The position numbers were made by a program, and so were the translations under genes. From Nitrospira sp. (GTDB taxonomy: Bacteria > Nitrospirota > Nitrospiria > Nitrospirales > Nitrospiraceae): DNA of 41,971 nucleotides. The notes under the pieces were generated by a model that was not told the DNA's origin, searched no databases, and saw nothing but the letters and a program-made list of their open reading frames with translations. Within the stretch, counting starts at the first letter, position 1; every line of letters starts with the position of its first letter. The DNA lies in the NCBI GenBank assembly GCA_019636815.1, contig JAHBWT010000032.1, positions 1 through 41,971 of the forward strand, in the 5' to 3' direction. This document shows, in pieces, positions 1-9,264 of the stretch.

Positions 1-693
1 CCGAGGTATCCCGCCGGTTAGGCGGAAAACGATTCGACCGGCAAGTGTCGAAAACAGCCGCGAGGGTCGACCGGCCACCTGAAGACGGTGATCGATGTAG
101 GCCACGGTTTCATCTTCTGAAAAACTCTCCAGCACGTACTCCACGCCGATCCGTTGCGCGAATTGCACCATATCCGGCCCTTTGAGAAGATCCCGCAAGC
201 CCAGCTGCCCCGACAAGAGAATCTGCAAGGACCGACGGCGCCCATCGTTCAGATTCGAGAGCAATCGAAGCTCTTCCAACATGGTCGTCCCGATGTTTTG
301 CGCCTCGTCGACGACCAGGAGCACGCGACGCCCGGCGCTACGCTCTTGTTCGAGAAACCGAGCAAATTCATGGAAGGCGTCCGCCTCACTCTTGTCTTTG
401 AGCTGCAAGCCGAACGAGGCGGCAATCCACGGCAGCAGTCCGTCGAGTCCGATGTGGGTATTCGACAAAACGCCGATGGTCCAAGGATGGCGGGTCTCGC
501 TCAGCAGCCGGTTCAACAGTGTGGTCTTCCCCGTCCCCGGCTCTCCGGCCATGACGATAAACGCGGACTCGTTCGCCAAGCCATACTCCAAGAGACTGAG
601 CGCCATCCTGTGTTTGGCGCCCAAATAGAGAAATTCGGGATCCGGCAACAACGTGAACGGTTTCGTCTTCAAATGATAGTGCGCTTCGTACAT
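1..693 (-). CDS. XrtA/PEP-CTERM-associated AAA ATPase (3' end cut by window)
   Basis: An ExeA/GspA-like AAA+ ATPase of the type that accompanies XrtA exosortase loci (TIGR03015-like). Reading the minus strand from the ATG at 691-693, the protein begins MYEAHYHLKTKPFTLLPDPE, a typical start of this family. A Walker A motif GEPGTGKTT follows near residues 44-52, and a Walker B motif LLVVDEAQN near residue 125. About 230 codons are inside the window and the C-terminus lies beyond base 1. The start is 5 nt past the stop of the tyrosine-kinase gene, so it is the next cistron in the same operon. No strong Shine-Dalgarno is visible, which fits translational coupling. The role is inferred from the family: a cytoplasmic ATPase supporting polysaccharide assembly or export, exact job unknown. 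Confidence 0.88.
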   Translation of the reverse strand, partial: MYEAHYHLKTKPFTLLPDPEFLYLGAKHRMALSLLEYGLANESAFIVMAGEPGTGKTTLLNRLLSETRHPWTIGVLSNTHIGLDGLLPWIAASFGLQLKDKSEADAFHEFARFLEQERSAGRRVLLVVDEAQNIGTTMLEELRLLSNLNDGRRRSLQILLSGQLGLRDLLKGPDMVQFAQRIGVEYVLESFSEDETVAYIDHRLQVAGRPSRLFSTLAGRIVFRLTGGIPR

Positions 694-698
694 AGTTG

Positions 699-1535
699 CT
701 AAGAGGAATGAGGCCGTAGCAACCGCATGGCTTGCCGCCGCGTCAATTGCTTGCGTCCGGATTTATTGAGAACGCCCCCAAGGATCGGGACGCTGCCCGC
801 TATGGCCGCCACGGCTTGTTCGACCTCGGCCGACGACGTCCGGCCTTCCTCCACCACAAGCAACACCGCGTCGATGTGGGGACCGAATCCCAGCACGTCG
901 GCACGGGACAAGAGCGGCGGCAGATCAAACACGATGAAACGGGAAGGGTACCGATGCTTGATCTCTTGGGCAAGGGCGGCCATTCTGGGAGACGCCAGGG
1001 CCTCTGCGGAGTTCTTAATCGAGCGGCCTCCCGGAAGAAAGACAAGCCGGCCGATCCCGGGGTGAACCAGCAGTTGCGCGAGCGGCGCCTGGTCGAACAG
1101 GTATTCCGTCAAACCCCGGGCATGCTCCATCCCAAACATTCGATGCACGGCAGGTCGGCCCATGTCGGCATCGACCAACAACACCGTGTGAGCCAAGTCC
1201 ATGGCGAGGGCGAGGGAAAGATTCACCGCCGTCAAGGTTTTCCCTTCGTGCGCGGTGGGGCTGGACACCCCGAGTACGTTCCATCCTTTTTGGCGAAACT
1301 GCTGCATGACCTGGGCTCGTAACCGTTTATAGGCGTCGACAAACGCCCCCTCGTCGTACCCGGTAATCAACCGATGGGCCCGCATCGCCTGCTCGGAGAG
1401 CTCAAGCCTCCTCGTTGAAGAGTAAACCAGCGGAGGAGCCTGAGTCGACAAGTGTTCGGACGGACGGTGCAAGCCGGAACCTACGGAACCGGATTGTTGC
1501 CTGAACCGCTCCTGAGCTTGCTGAAGATATTCCAT
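699..1535 (-). CDS. XrtA-associated BY-kinase-like ATPase (CpsD/CapB family)
   Basis: A 278-residue CpsD/Wzc-type P-loop protein of the bacterial tyrosine kinase family. It has a Walker A-like motif SSPTAHEGKTLTAVN around residues 91-105, Walker A' VLLVDADMGRP, and Walker B FIVFDLPPLL. These proteins work with the Wzz-like inner-membrane protein, here the gene immediately upstream (33-nt gap), to control polysaccharide chain length and export. The N-terminal ~75 residues form a polar linker. Oddly, the C-terminus ends RRQAMRLLRPHSS with no tyrosine, whereas BY-kinases normally carry a tyrosine-rich tail that is autophosphorylated. It may therefore be an ATPase without classic tail phosphorylation, or use other tyrosines. 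Family assignment is firm; kinase activity is inferred. Confidence 0.88.
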   Translation of the reverse strand: MEYLQQAQERFRQQSGSVGSGLHRPSEHLSTQAPPLVYSSTRRLELSEQAMRAHRLITGYDEGAFVDAYKRLRAQVMQQFRQKGWNVLGVSSPTAHEGKTLTAVNLSLALAMDLAHTVLLVDADMGRPAVHRMFGMEHARGLTEYLFDQAPLAQLLVHPGIGRLVFLPGGRSIKNSAEALASPRMAALAQEIKHRYPSRFIVFDLPPLLSRADVLGFGPHIDAVLLVVEEGRTSSAEVEQAVAAIAGSVPILGGVLNKSGRKQLTRRQAMRLLRPHSS

Positions 1536-1568
1536 CAGCGGTCCCCCCTCTTCGTCATTATCGTCATC

Positions 1569-3353
1569 TCAGCCGAGCTTTCGCAAAATCGTGTACCACA
1601 GCACATCCAGCGGTTTCCATGCCAGATGCAGCACCACCACCCCAAGAAGCACGACGCCCAGACCGGCAAAGCCGACGACCGCGCGCCGGCGGCCGAGCGA
1701 CGCGAGTTCATGCTCCGAAGGAAGATAGGGAATCACGGCCAGCGGCACACCCTGCAAGGCTCGCCCGAACTGTTCGGGCGTATGAATCGTCCGATCGACA
1801 TTGTCCACCGCCACACCGGCCCCGATTCCTCCCCCGACGGCGAGAAACGCTCCGAGCAACAGGATGGCGAGACGATTGGGCCGGTCCGGCTGCTCCGGCA
1901 ATTCCGGAGGATTGATCAGCGAGAATCGTTCTCCCTTTCGCTGCACCTCCAATTCCGCGGAGACCTGAGCTTCCATCAGACGAGAGGTGATCTCTTGATG
2001 TTTATGCACGGAATTTTCGCGATCTCTCATCAGATCGAGATATTCGGGCTCGATCGTCGGCGTCGATTCCAACCGTTTTGCGTACTCCGCCATCCGGCGC
2101 TTGAGGTCCGCGCGGGCCGATTCGAGCGAATCCAATGACGCCGTCGTCGAAGCCAACTGCGACTGAATATTGATGTACGCCGGGTTCTCCGGCTTGATGC
2201 TCGGAGGAACCGCCGGGCGGAGAGTCATCGCCTGTAATTCCCGCTCGAGTGACGTCACGACCTCTTGGGTGCGGATCACATCGGGATGAGAGTCGTTCGC
2301 ACGTTCCCGGAGATCGGCCAACGCCGCACGCTCCGCCAGCAGCCGCTTCGACAGCTCGTCGCGATCGTCGGTGCCGCCGGTTTCCTTCTCGAGCGAGGCG
2401 ATCTCTTGTTTCAGCTTGACGATATCGGGGTGATCGGGCAAAAGGTACGCCGATGTGCTGGCGTACTGGGTGCGCAATGACTTCAGCCTCTCTTCCGTAT
2501 CCAATAGCCGCTCACCACTGGTACTGATGATCGGCGTATGGGGCTTCAATGTGGCCAGCTCGCCCTCCAGATACGTCTTGCGTTCGCGAAGACTTCGGAT
2601 ATCACGATCGGCATCGATGAGTTCCCGCTGCGCCTGATTCATCAGTTGCATATTGAGCGTCACCAGCTCAGGCAGGGCTCCTTCCGCTCGCTGCTTGACG
2701 TTCGAGATCTTCTCCTGCAGCTCCAGAATGTGCCGAGCCAGGTTCTCCGACTCTCGTTTCAGGAATGCCGTGGTTTCATGGGCGCGCCGCTCTCGCGTCT
2801 TTAAATTCTCGCCCAGAAACAGGCTTGTCAGTTCATGCGCGACTTTTTGCGCTTGTTCCGGGGTCTCACCGTCATACGCCAACGTAAACGCGATCGTCGC
2901 CTGAGTCGGATTCTGCGTTCGACGATCGATCACCTTGACGTTCATCACGTCGATTTGAATATCCTTGGTGAACCGGTTCAGCACTTCCTCCGTCGGGCTC
3001 CGCTTGCGAAGTTTTTTGTAGAGATCGTACTGTTCGACGATCCGCCAGAGCGTGGATCGACTGAGTACCTGTTGCTTGATCGTCTCGATGCGCTGATCGA
3101 CGTAGGTCGCAATGGCCGAGCGGACGAGATCAGGAGGAATTTCCTGCTCTTCGATCAAAATCGTCGCGGTCGAGCGATAGACCGCCGGTAACAGAAATGC
3201 CAGGGCGACGCTTGCGACCAGCAGCGATGCGCCGACCGCCAGAATGATCGTTCGTCGGCGGTGCAACAGGGCAAGATAGTCGGAGAAGGTCCGCGTGTGC
3301 ACCATCGTCCGCCCCTGCGGTCTTCGCTCCTGACTCATCGAGACACCGACCAT
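1569..3353 (-). CDS. XrtA-system polysaccharide chain-length determinant (Wzz/GNVR family)
   Basis: A 594-residue inner-membrane polysaccharide co-polymerase. The N-terminal Wzz domain starts near HTRTFSDYLALLHRRRTII, with a first membrane helix around residues 38-58. A long periplasmic coiled-coil region with many heptad-like EL/RL stretches follows (about 180-470). Then comes a PxxPxxPNR-like segment (PPELPEQPDRPNR) before the second helix, and a further hydrophobic stretch near the C-terminus. The start at 3353 is supported by GGAGGGGAAAA directly before ATG, and it overlaps the end of the upstream barrel gene by 19 nt. Two later ATGs lack a comparable ribosome site. The protein has no fused kinase; the separate kinase gene follows. 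Function is known for the family and the context agrees. Confidence 0.92.
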   Translation of the reverse strand: MVGVSMSQERRPQGRTMVHTRTFSDYLALLHRRRTIILAVGASLLVASVALAFLLPAVYRSTATILIEEQEIPPDLVRSAIATYVDQRIETIKQQVLSRSTLWRIVEQYDLYKKLRKRSPTEEVLNRFTKDIQIDVMNVKVIDRRTQNPTQATIAFTLAYDGETPEQAQKVAHELTSLFLGENLKTRERRAHETTAFLKRESENLARHILELQEKISNVKQRAEGALPELVTLNMQLMNQAQRELIDADRDIRSLRERKTYLEGELATLKPHTPIISTSGERLLDTEERLKSLRTQYASTSAYLLPDHPDIVKLKQEIASLEKETGGTDDRDELSKRLLAERAALADLRERANDSHPDVIRTQEVVTSLERELQAMTLRPAVPPSIKPENPAYINIQSQLASTTASLDSLESARADLKRRMAEYAKRLESTPTIEPEYLDLMRDRENSVHKHQEITSRLMEAQVSAELEVQRKGERFSLINPPELPEQPDRPNRLAILLLGAFLAVGGGIGAGVAVDNVDRTIHTPEQFGRALQGVPLAVIPYLPSEHELASLGRRRAVVGFAGLGVVLLGVVVLHLAWKPLDVLWYTILRKLG

Positions 3354-4573
3354 TTTTCCCCTCCGTAGGTCAACGTGATGAACGTCGAATGGGCATCGTT
3401 GTGTTGGTCAAGGTCGTCGACGGCCCGCTCCGCATAGGTATACGCGACCCCCAGCGTCCACCATTGGGCGAACTTCCATGAAAGGCTCGGGCTGACGGAA
3501 AAAAACCTGGTCTCGACGAGGGCGCGACTTGCCGGATTGGTCGCGAGACCCGACACGAAATTGAGGTTTCCGGCGAGCGACGCGGTGAGCGTCTCGGTCA
3601 GATTGTGAACGAGCACACCTCCCACGCGGTCTGTTTGCAGGAGGCGTCCAAAGCCGCTCGGATTGATCTGGCGGCCGCCCTCGACTCGGATCGTCGTTCG
3701 TTCAAACCGCTTGCTGAGCGAGGCATTGTACACCCAGACGATCTCATGACTCGTCACGGATCCTCCTCCCTGAATATCCTGGTCCGCACTGACCAGCCGC
3801 CCTCCTCCCGATACCGACCCGATCAGCTCATGACCGAAGTCATGCGTCCATCCACCCTGCGCCCCATAATACGTCGTGGTGAGTCCGATGAACGGCATGC
3901 GTACCAGCGTGTATTCGCTGGTCACTCGAAGTTGATCCAACTCCCCCACGTTATACGTCAACCCGGTGGTTCCTCCGTTGACCTGGTAGTCCACGAGACC
4001 GAGCCGAAGGCCGTCCTGATAGCTGGTATCCGCAAACTGATACCCGCTTTGCCAGGACAGCCGTTCCGTGATTCCCACCGTCCAGGTGGGCATGGCCGTC
4101 CACATACTCCGCTGAGTAAAACTCAAAACCAAACCGGTCTCCTCCAATTCACCCCGTAACGTATTGTCTCGCGTAAAGCCGCCCTCAAACCCCAAGGTGT
4201 GCCGGTCCGAACGATACGACGCCCTGAGAGGGAAATACAGATTGGTGAGCTCCCGGTCGACATCGCCATAATAGTGCACGAAGTCCGCTCGGGTTTCTCC
4301 CTCGACGTCCAACGCTTCCGTCGCTCCTTTGAACTTCACCGCCGGCGTCACCCAATATCCGATCACTTCATTGTTCCCGTTATTCAGCAGCAAGTTGCTG
4401 TTATAGACGCCTTTCACGCTCAGCGACGGAGCCGCCGACCATTCAGCGGCGGTTACCGGACCTTTACCGACCTCCAATGTCAGCGCCGACAGGCTGCACA
4501 GCCCGGCCAGTGCCCAACCCCACGCTCGAACCCGGGAAAACGCCCGATTGTGATCGGCATACGGACGCTCCAT
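3335..4573 (-). CDS. XrtA/PEP-CTERM-associated outer-membrane beta-barrel protein
   Basis: A 412-residue protein with an N-terminal signal-like segment (hydrophobic stretch WGWALAGLCSLSALTL, residues ~19-34). A long series of alternating hydrophobic/polar beta strands follows, rich in aromatic residues and typical of an outer-membrane barrel (TIGR03016-like PEP-CTERM-associated family). It sits between the Wza-like export gene (4-nt gap) and the Wzz-like gene (19-nt overlap), so it is very probably translated with them. By position it is a candidate outer-membrane component of the export route, but the biochemical role of this family is not established. The last residues WSVSR do not form the classical terminal-Phe signature, so barrel insertion is inferred from overall composition. 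Confidence 0.82.
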   Translation of the reverse strand: MERPYADHNRAFSRVRAWGWALAGLCSLSALTLEVGKGPVTAAEWSAAPSLSVKGVYNSNLLLNNGNNEVIGYWVTPAVKFKGATEALDVEGETRADFVHYYGDVDRELTNLYFPLRASYRSDRHTLGFEGGFTRDNTLRGELEETGLVLSFTQRSMWTAMPTWTVGITERLSWQSGYQFADTSYQDGLRLGLVDYQVNGGTTGLTYNVGELDQLRVTSEYTLVRMPFIGLTTTYYGAQGGWTHDFGHELIGSVSGGGRLVSADQDIQGGGSVTSHEIVWVYNASLSKRFERTTIRVEGGRQINPSGFGRLLQTDRVGGVLVHNLTETLTASLAGNLNFVSGLATNPASRALVETRFFSVSPSLSWKFAQWWTLGVAYTYAERAVDDLDQHNDAHSTFITLTYGGEKWSVSR

Positions 4574-4577
4574 CCCG

Positions 4578-5204
4578 TCACGGCACCATCACCACATCGC
4601 CGCGCTGCAGCACGATGTTCTGTTCCAGATCTTTTCCTTTTCGCGCGTCGCCGTAGCGGAACGGAAATACTACTTCCTTACTGCCTGGGTTTCGGCGAAT
4701 GATCTTGATGTCGTTCTCCGCGGCATAGGGCGTCAATCCACCCGCCATGCTCAGGGCCTGCAGCACATCCGTGTGGTGGCCGGCCTGATATTCCCCCGGT
4801 CTGTTCACGCGCCCCAGTACGTAGATGCGATAGCTCTGCACCTTGAGCACCATCACCGTCACATTCGGCGTCGGAAGATATTTCGTCAGACGCAGCGCAA
4901 TCTCACTGCGAACATCTTCTACCGTGCGACCCGAGGTCTGGACCTCGCCGATGAGAGGAAAGGAAATCATCCCGTCGGGCCTGACCACCAGTTCCTGTGT
5001 CAACTGCTCATCTTTCCAGACAGCCACCTTGAGTATGTCTTCGGGGCCCAACAGATACGTTGGCTCGGCGTTCGTTGGTTCAACGTTCACCGGCTCTGCC
5101 AAGAGCTGCCGGCTGTCGGCGAGCATCAGGCACCACGCGCACGCGATCCCGACAGCTGCGCGACCAATCCGACTTCCGACCCAGGGTTGTACCATGCGCA
5201 TCAT
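4578..5204 (-). CDS. XrtA-system polysaccharide export protein (Wza-like, short)
   Basis: A 208-residue periplasmic/outer-membrane polysaccharide export protein. After a signal peptide (hydrophobic AAVGIACAWCLMLADS, about residues 15-30) comes a Poly_export domain beginning YLLGPEDILKVAVWKDEQL, followed by an SLBB-like domain (VLGRVNRPGEYQAG). It is shorter than Wza, as is usual for the PEP-CTERM version (TIGR03027-like). A cysteine is present in the signal region but the lipobox is poor, so lipid attachment is uncertain. The start overlaps the PrsT stop as ATGA (4 nt), so the two are translationally coupled. A second ATG follows directly and may be used instead. Confidence 0.92.
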   Translation of the reverse strand: MMRMVQPWVGSRIGRAAVGIACAWCLMLADSRQLLAEPVNVEPTNAEPTYLLGPEDILKVAVWKDEQLTQELVVRPDGMISFPLIGEVQTSGRTVEDVRSEIALRLTKYLPTPNVTVMVLKVQSYRIYVLGRVNRPGEYQAGHHTDVLQALSMAGGLTPYAAENDIKIIRRNPGSKEVVFPFRYGDARKGKDLEQNIVLQRGDVVMVP

Positions 5205-7588
5205 CCCGCTACTTCTCCAAGCAATGTTTTGGCATCATCTAAGCCGTCGAAAGGAGTCCCGGAAGATACGGCTTTTTTCAGATGTGTGATGGCGTCCGAT
5301 CGCCTACCCGCTTTTACATACGCGGCACCCAAGTGATAGTTCAGAATCGGATGATCCGGAACCAGGGTGGTCGCCTGCTGGAGGACACGCACCGCATCGC
5401 CTCCGCGCCCCAACTTATGATACGCCCATCCCAGCGTGTCGAGGAGGTAGGGATTCGGCTTCTGCGATTCAAACCCGCGGCTTAACGCCAAGGCCCGTTC
5501 GAGACTCTGAGAGTCGCCTTTGTGGTCCACCAAAACCGCCGCCAGGTTGTTTGCGGCCAAGACCGATGAAGGCGTTTTCCGAAGGATGGTTTCGTACTGG
5601 TCGATGGCCTCGTCATAGCGACGCTGCTCCGCCAGGCTCATGGCCAGCAAGAGTCGCATCTGCTCGTTCTCATGGGCGGCGTCCAGTCCCCTCTGCAGCA
5701 CCGCGTCGCCCTCGGCCATTTGCTTCTTCGCATATCGGGCCCGTGCCAGATGGACCCATGGAGTCGTCCATTGGGGGTTCACACGAGTGGCTGTTTCAAA
5801 ATGGGACATGGCCGTCGCCGATTCACCCTTCGTCAGCAACAGTTCGCCGAGAAACCCGGAGGCGTACGGATGATCCGGAGATTTCGTGAGCAACTCCTCC
5901 AAGCGACTCTGCGCTTGGACCAGCCGACCTCGCCGCATATCCAGCTGCACAAGCGCCAAGAGCGGTTCAGGCGCGGACGGTCGTTGTTGAGCCGCCTTGC
6001 TATAGGCGGATTCGGCGGTATCCCACTGCTGCTGCCCGAGCGCGACGTGGCCTTCGGCCAGACTTGCGAGAGCTTCATCCGCCCCGGCCCGGCGCAACTG
6101 CTTCAACGTATCCCGACTCTTGCCCCAATCTTTCTCTTGCAGCTGCAATTGAAACAGCATGCCGAGAAGCGCCACATTGCCCGGCTCCTGAGCAATGAGC
6201 AGATCCAGTCGCTGCCTGGCCTCCTTGAGCTGGCCGCCCGCGGCATCCAACCCCACCAGCAAGGTCTGCGCTTCCACCATCTTCGGTTTCAAGACGATCG
6301 CCCGATCCAGGCTTTCGCGAGCCAGCGCCGGTTCACCGGCCATCAAATGGGCTCGGGCCAGAAGCACGTGCCCTTCCGCCAATTCCGGCTGATCCTTCAG
6401 GACGGAACGGAAATCGAGGATGGCGTCTTTCCCGTTGCCACGCTGGAGGGCGATTCGCCCACGCAGCATCAAGGCTTCAGCGGATCGAGAATTTTCCTTC
6501 AATACGGCCTCAATCTGCCGCTCGGCTTCTTCCGCCTTTCCGGACGCCCAATCCATTCCCGCCAGCTTGACCTGAGCTTCCAACGCGTCCGGCTTGCCGG
6601 CGAACTCAGTCTGGATTTCACGATACACGTCGCGCGCCTTCTCGCCCCGCTGCGTCGATTCGTAAAGGCGGCCGAGCGCGAACCGCAATTTGCCGGAACG
6701 CGGCAGCTCCTTCTTGGCTTGTTGCAGCGCGGCTTCCGCCGGCTCGACGCCGCGGCGCTTGGCGATATACTCCACGAGCGCGACCCGTCGCTGCTCGTCA
6801 TCCGGGTTCGATCGGACCGCCTCCTGCAGAATCGATTCGGCCCTCTCATACTGCTGCTGGTGGTCGTAGAAGGCGACTTGCCGCAAACGGTGGCTCAAGA
6901 CCGTCGGCTCCAGCTTAGTGATCTGTTCAAGCGTGGACTCGGCGTCCGCCATCCGCCCCTGCCTGATCGACGTCGTCGCCAGTGCACCCAACAATTCCAG
7001 GTCGGTCGGATTCACCTCGAGCGCCTGGCGCAGATGGGGTATCGCCTCCGCCGAACGCTGCGTCGACGTGTACAGCGAGGCCACGAGCAATACGGCATCG
7101 GTTTCCGTCGGGGCTTCGGCGACAAGTTCTTCAGCCTGCCCGACGGCCCTGTTCAGATCACCCGACAAGGCGGTGACGGCAATCTTGATCGCCCGACCCT
7201 GGACATGATCGGGTCGGCCGGTCAGCAGCCGGTCTGCGATTTGTCCGGCCTGTTCCAGCGCCCGCATCTCCAGATAATACTTGGCCAACTTGACCATCGC
7301 GCGGTCATGGTCCGGACTCAATTCGATGACCTGCTGATAGGCTCCGACGGCATTTCGCCAGTTCCGTTCTTTTTCCTCGACCTGCGCGTACAGAAAATAC
7401 GCTTCGACATCCTTGGGGTCGATTTGAAGCACGTTTCTGAGCTCGACACGGGCTTTCGGATAGTTGCCCTGTTGAAAATATTCCTGCGCGCGGAGACGGT
7501 ATTTCTCCTTGCGCTCCTCAGGTCCGCCGCACGCGACCATCCCTGCGAACAACACGACGGCCGACCCCAGCACAACATACCGTTTCAT
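5201..7588 (-). CDS. prsT: PEP-CTERM system TPR-repeat lipoprotein PrsT
   Basis: A 795-residue lipoprotein built almost entirely of tetratricopeptide repeats, matching the PrsT family of XrtA loci. The start at 7588 is chosen because GGAGG lies 8 nt upstream. It gives a clean signal sequence MKRYVVLGSAVVLFAGMVAC with the lipobox cysteine at residue 20. A longer frame to 7630 would overlap the WecA-like gene and lacks this signal. TPR units follow from about residue 30 to the end (for example QEYFQQGNYPKARVELRNVL). It is probably a periplasmic scaffold for the export and sorting machinery; family members are required for EPS/PEP-CTERM function in some hosts but no reaction is known. There is a 20-nt gap from the upstream gene and an ATGA overlap with the downstream gene. 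Confidence 0.9.
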   Translation of the reverse strand: MKRYVVLGSAVVLFAGMVACGGPEERKEKYRLRAQEYFQQGNYPKARVELRNVLQIDPKDVEAYFLYAQVEEKERNWRNAVGAYQQVIELSPDHDRAMVKLAKYYLEMRALEQAGQIADRLLTGRPDHVQGRAIKIAVTALSGDLNRAVGQAEELVAEAPTETDAVLLVASLYTSTQRSAEAIPHLRQALEVNPTDLELLGALATTSIRQGRMADAESTLEQITKLEPTVLSHRLRQVAFYDHQQQYERAESILQEAVRSNPDDEQRRVALVEYIAKRRGVEPAEAALQQAKKELPRSGKLRFALGRLYESTQRGEKARDVYREIQTEFAGKPDALEAQVKLAGMDWASGKAEEAERQIEAVLKENSRSAEALMLRGRIALQRGNGKDAILDFRSVLKDQPELAEGHVLLARAHLMAGEPALARESLDRAIVLKPKMVEAQTLLVGLDAAGGQLKEARQRLDLLIAQEPGNVALLGMLFQLQLQEKDWGKSRDTLKQLRRAGADEALASLAEGHVALGQQQWDTAESAYSKAAQQRPSAPEPLLALVQLDMRRGRLVQAQSRLEELLTKSPDHPYASGFLGELLLTKGESATAMSHFETATRVNPQWTTPWVHLARARYAKKQMAEGDAVLQRGLDAAHENEQMRLLLAMSLAEQRRYDEAIDQYETILRKTPSSVLAANNLAAVLVDHKGDSQSLERALALSRGFESQKPNPYLLDTLGWAYHKLGRGGDAVRVLQQATTLVPDHPILNYHLGAAYVKAGRRSDAITHLKKAVSSGTPFDGLDDAKTLLGEVAG

Positions 7589-7608
7589 CGATCCCGCCTC
7601 CTCCCTGA

Positions 7609-9264
7609 TCATGGCCACCAGGCGCGCCACATGATCCCGGTCAACATCGCCAGCGAAACCGCGCCCAGGCGGACCACCGCGGACGATCGCATATACAACA
7701 ACAGCTCAAACGCGAAGAACAACACGACGGCTTTGGCCATGAGCGGACCGACGGGCACATCACCGATCGTCATCTCCGGCAGAAACGGCATCGCAACGGC
7801 CAACAGCGCGATAAGATGGTCGAGCGGCGTGGTCTGAAATCGGTCTTCTCCCGCCCATCGAATCGCGAGAACGACCAGAGCGGCCAAGGCCGCCATCCCC
7901 ATGTTCATCGGTGTCAGCACGGTCGTGGCGGTGGCGCGCGGAAACGCCTCGCCGTAATACAGCAGGCACATGCTGCCGATATAGAGCGCCGCGCGCACGA
8001 CCCACGAGATCGCACAGCGGCTCAGCAGCGAGCCGATGACGGCGAGCGCCAGACACCCGGCGATCGTTCCGCCGTCGGAAGGAATTTCCCTCGGTACCGT
8101 AATGGACCAGGCCAGATAGAACGGAACGGCCACGTACAAGAGGTCGAGCGGCCAGTCCCCCATCGTCCAGCGCCCGGAAGAGCTCGCAACCGCCCGGCGC
8201 GACACGGACGATGAACGTTCTCCGAGCGACTCCGCCTGCCCTTGCTGCCGGACAAAGAGGAAGAGGATGACAACCACGAAAAGAAGATACGTCGCCACGA
8301 GCACCGCGTCGGATTGCCACCGTAAGAAATACGCACAACTCACCATGAGCCCGTGCATCAGATAGATGACGCTGACGGCCTGGCCGTGCGTGAGGCCGAA
8401 AGAAAGCAATTTGTGATGGAGATGATTCCGATCCCCGACGAACGGAGACCGCCCTTCCATCAGGCGTTGCCCCATGACCCCGACCGTATCGAGCAACGGA
8501 ACGCCCCAAATGAACAGGGCCAGCAACGGGCTATACGGTGTGCGACTCGCGTCGGTCAACAGAATGGCGGCAACAGCCAGATAGTGCCCCAGAAACTGAC
8601 TGCCGGCATCGCCCATGAAGACGCGGGCGGGGTAGGTATTGAACCGGAGAAAACCCAGCAACCCCCCTAAGACGGACACCATCAGCAAGACGAGAAGTGG
8701 TTCGTTGACCTGATACGCCAGATAGGCGAGACCGGTGAAGCTGATCAGCGACAACCCTCCGGCCAGGCCATCGAGTCCATCGGAGAGGTTGACGGCGTTC
8801 GTCACCCCGACGATCACGACCAGGGTGAGCGGAACGGCCATCCAGGACGGAAGCAGCACGTCGTCGAAGAACGGAATCGAGGACAGACGGACTCCGACCA
8901 CACCCATGGCGATCGATGCGGCCAGCACCTGACCGGTAAACTTGACCCGGTAATGAAGGCCGACCCGGTCGTCCCAGACACCGAAGAGCATGATGACGGC
9001 CCCGCCGAGGAGGATAGCGGGGATGAACGAATCCTTCGGTGCCCACACCAGCACCGCGATGAACGTGGCCACGGCGAAGGCAATCCCTCCCACCTTGGCG
9101 ATCGGCTCACGGTGCGCATGCCGTTGGCGAGGGACATCGACAACCCGCAGACGGGCCGCCGATGTCGCCAACACGGGAATCAACGCCATGCAGATAATCA
9201 ACGACCCTATGAAGCTAAAGAATAACGCCGAGCCCATGTCCTTCCATGCCTCAATCGGGAACAT
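7609..9264 (-). CDS. WecA/TagO-like undecaprenyl-phosphate phosphoglycosyltransferase with membrane extension
   Basis: A polytopic membrane enzyme of the MraY/WecA family. It should start the repeat unit by moving a sugar-1-phosphate from a UDP-sugar to undecaprenyl phosphate at the inner-membrane cytoplasmic face. Visible family motifs are RQRHAHREPIAKVGG (the usual DxPxxRkxHxxPxPxxGG block), NLSDGLDGLAGG, FMGDAGSQFLG, and the histidine-rich loop GDRNHLHHKLLSFG. The catalytic part ends near residue 340. The final ~200 residues add about six more hydrophobic segments, making 551 residues against ~350 for WecA. It overlaps the end of the exosortase gene by 14 nt. An ATG at 9234 (MGSALFFSF) is an alternative start. 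Sugar specificity cannot be read from the sequence. Confidence 0.87.
   Translation of the reverse strand: MFPIEAWKDMGSALFFSFIGSLIICMALIPVLATSAARLRVVDVPRQRHAHREPIAKVGGIAFAVATFIAVLVWAPKDSFIPAILLGGAVIMLFGVWDDRVGLHYRVKFTGQVLAASIAMGVVGVRLSSIPFFDDVLLPSWMAVPLTLVVIVGVTNAVNLSDGLDGLAGGLSLISFTGLAYLAYQVNEPLLVLLMVSVLGGLLGFLRFNTYPARVFMGDAGSQFLGHYLAVAAILLTDASRTPYSPLLALFIWGVPLLDTVGVMGQRLMEGRSPFVGDRNHLHHKLLSFGLTHGQAVSVIYLMHGLMVSCAYFLRWQSDAVLVATYLLFVVVILFLFVRQQGQAESLGERSSSVSRRAVASSSGRWTMGDWPLDLLYVAVPFYLAWSITVPREIPSDGGTIAGCLALAVIGSLLSRCAISWVVRAALYIGSMCLLYYGEAFPRATATTVLTPMNMGMAALAALVVLAIRWAGEDRFQTTPLDHLIALLAVAMPFLPEMTIGDVPVGPLMAKAVVLFFAFELLLYMRSSAVVRLGAVSLAMLTGIMWRAWWP

Noticed and set aside
5672..7837. 721-codon open frame on the plus strand
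   Set aside because: It is antisense to the TPR lipoprotein gene, whose repeats, lipobox and ribosome site are clear. The translation is rich in His, Arg and Gln with no family character.
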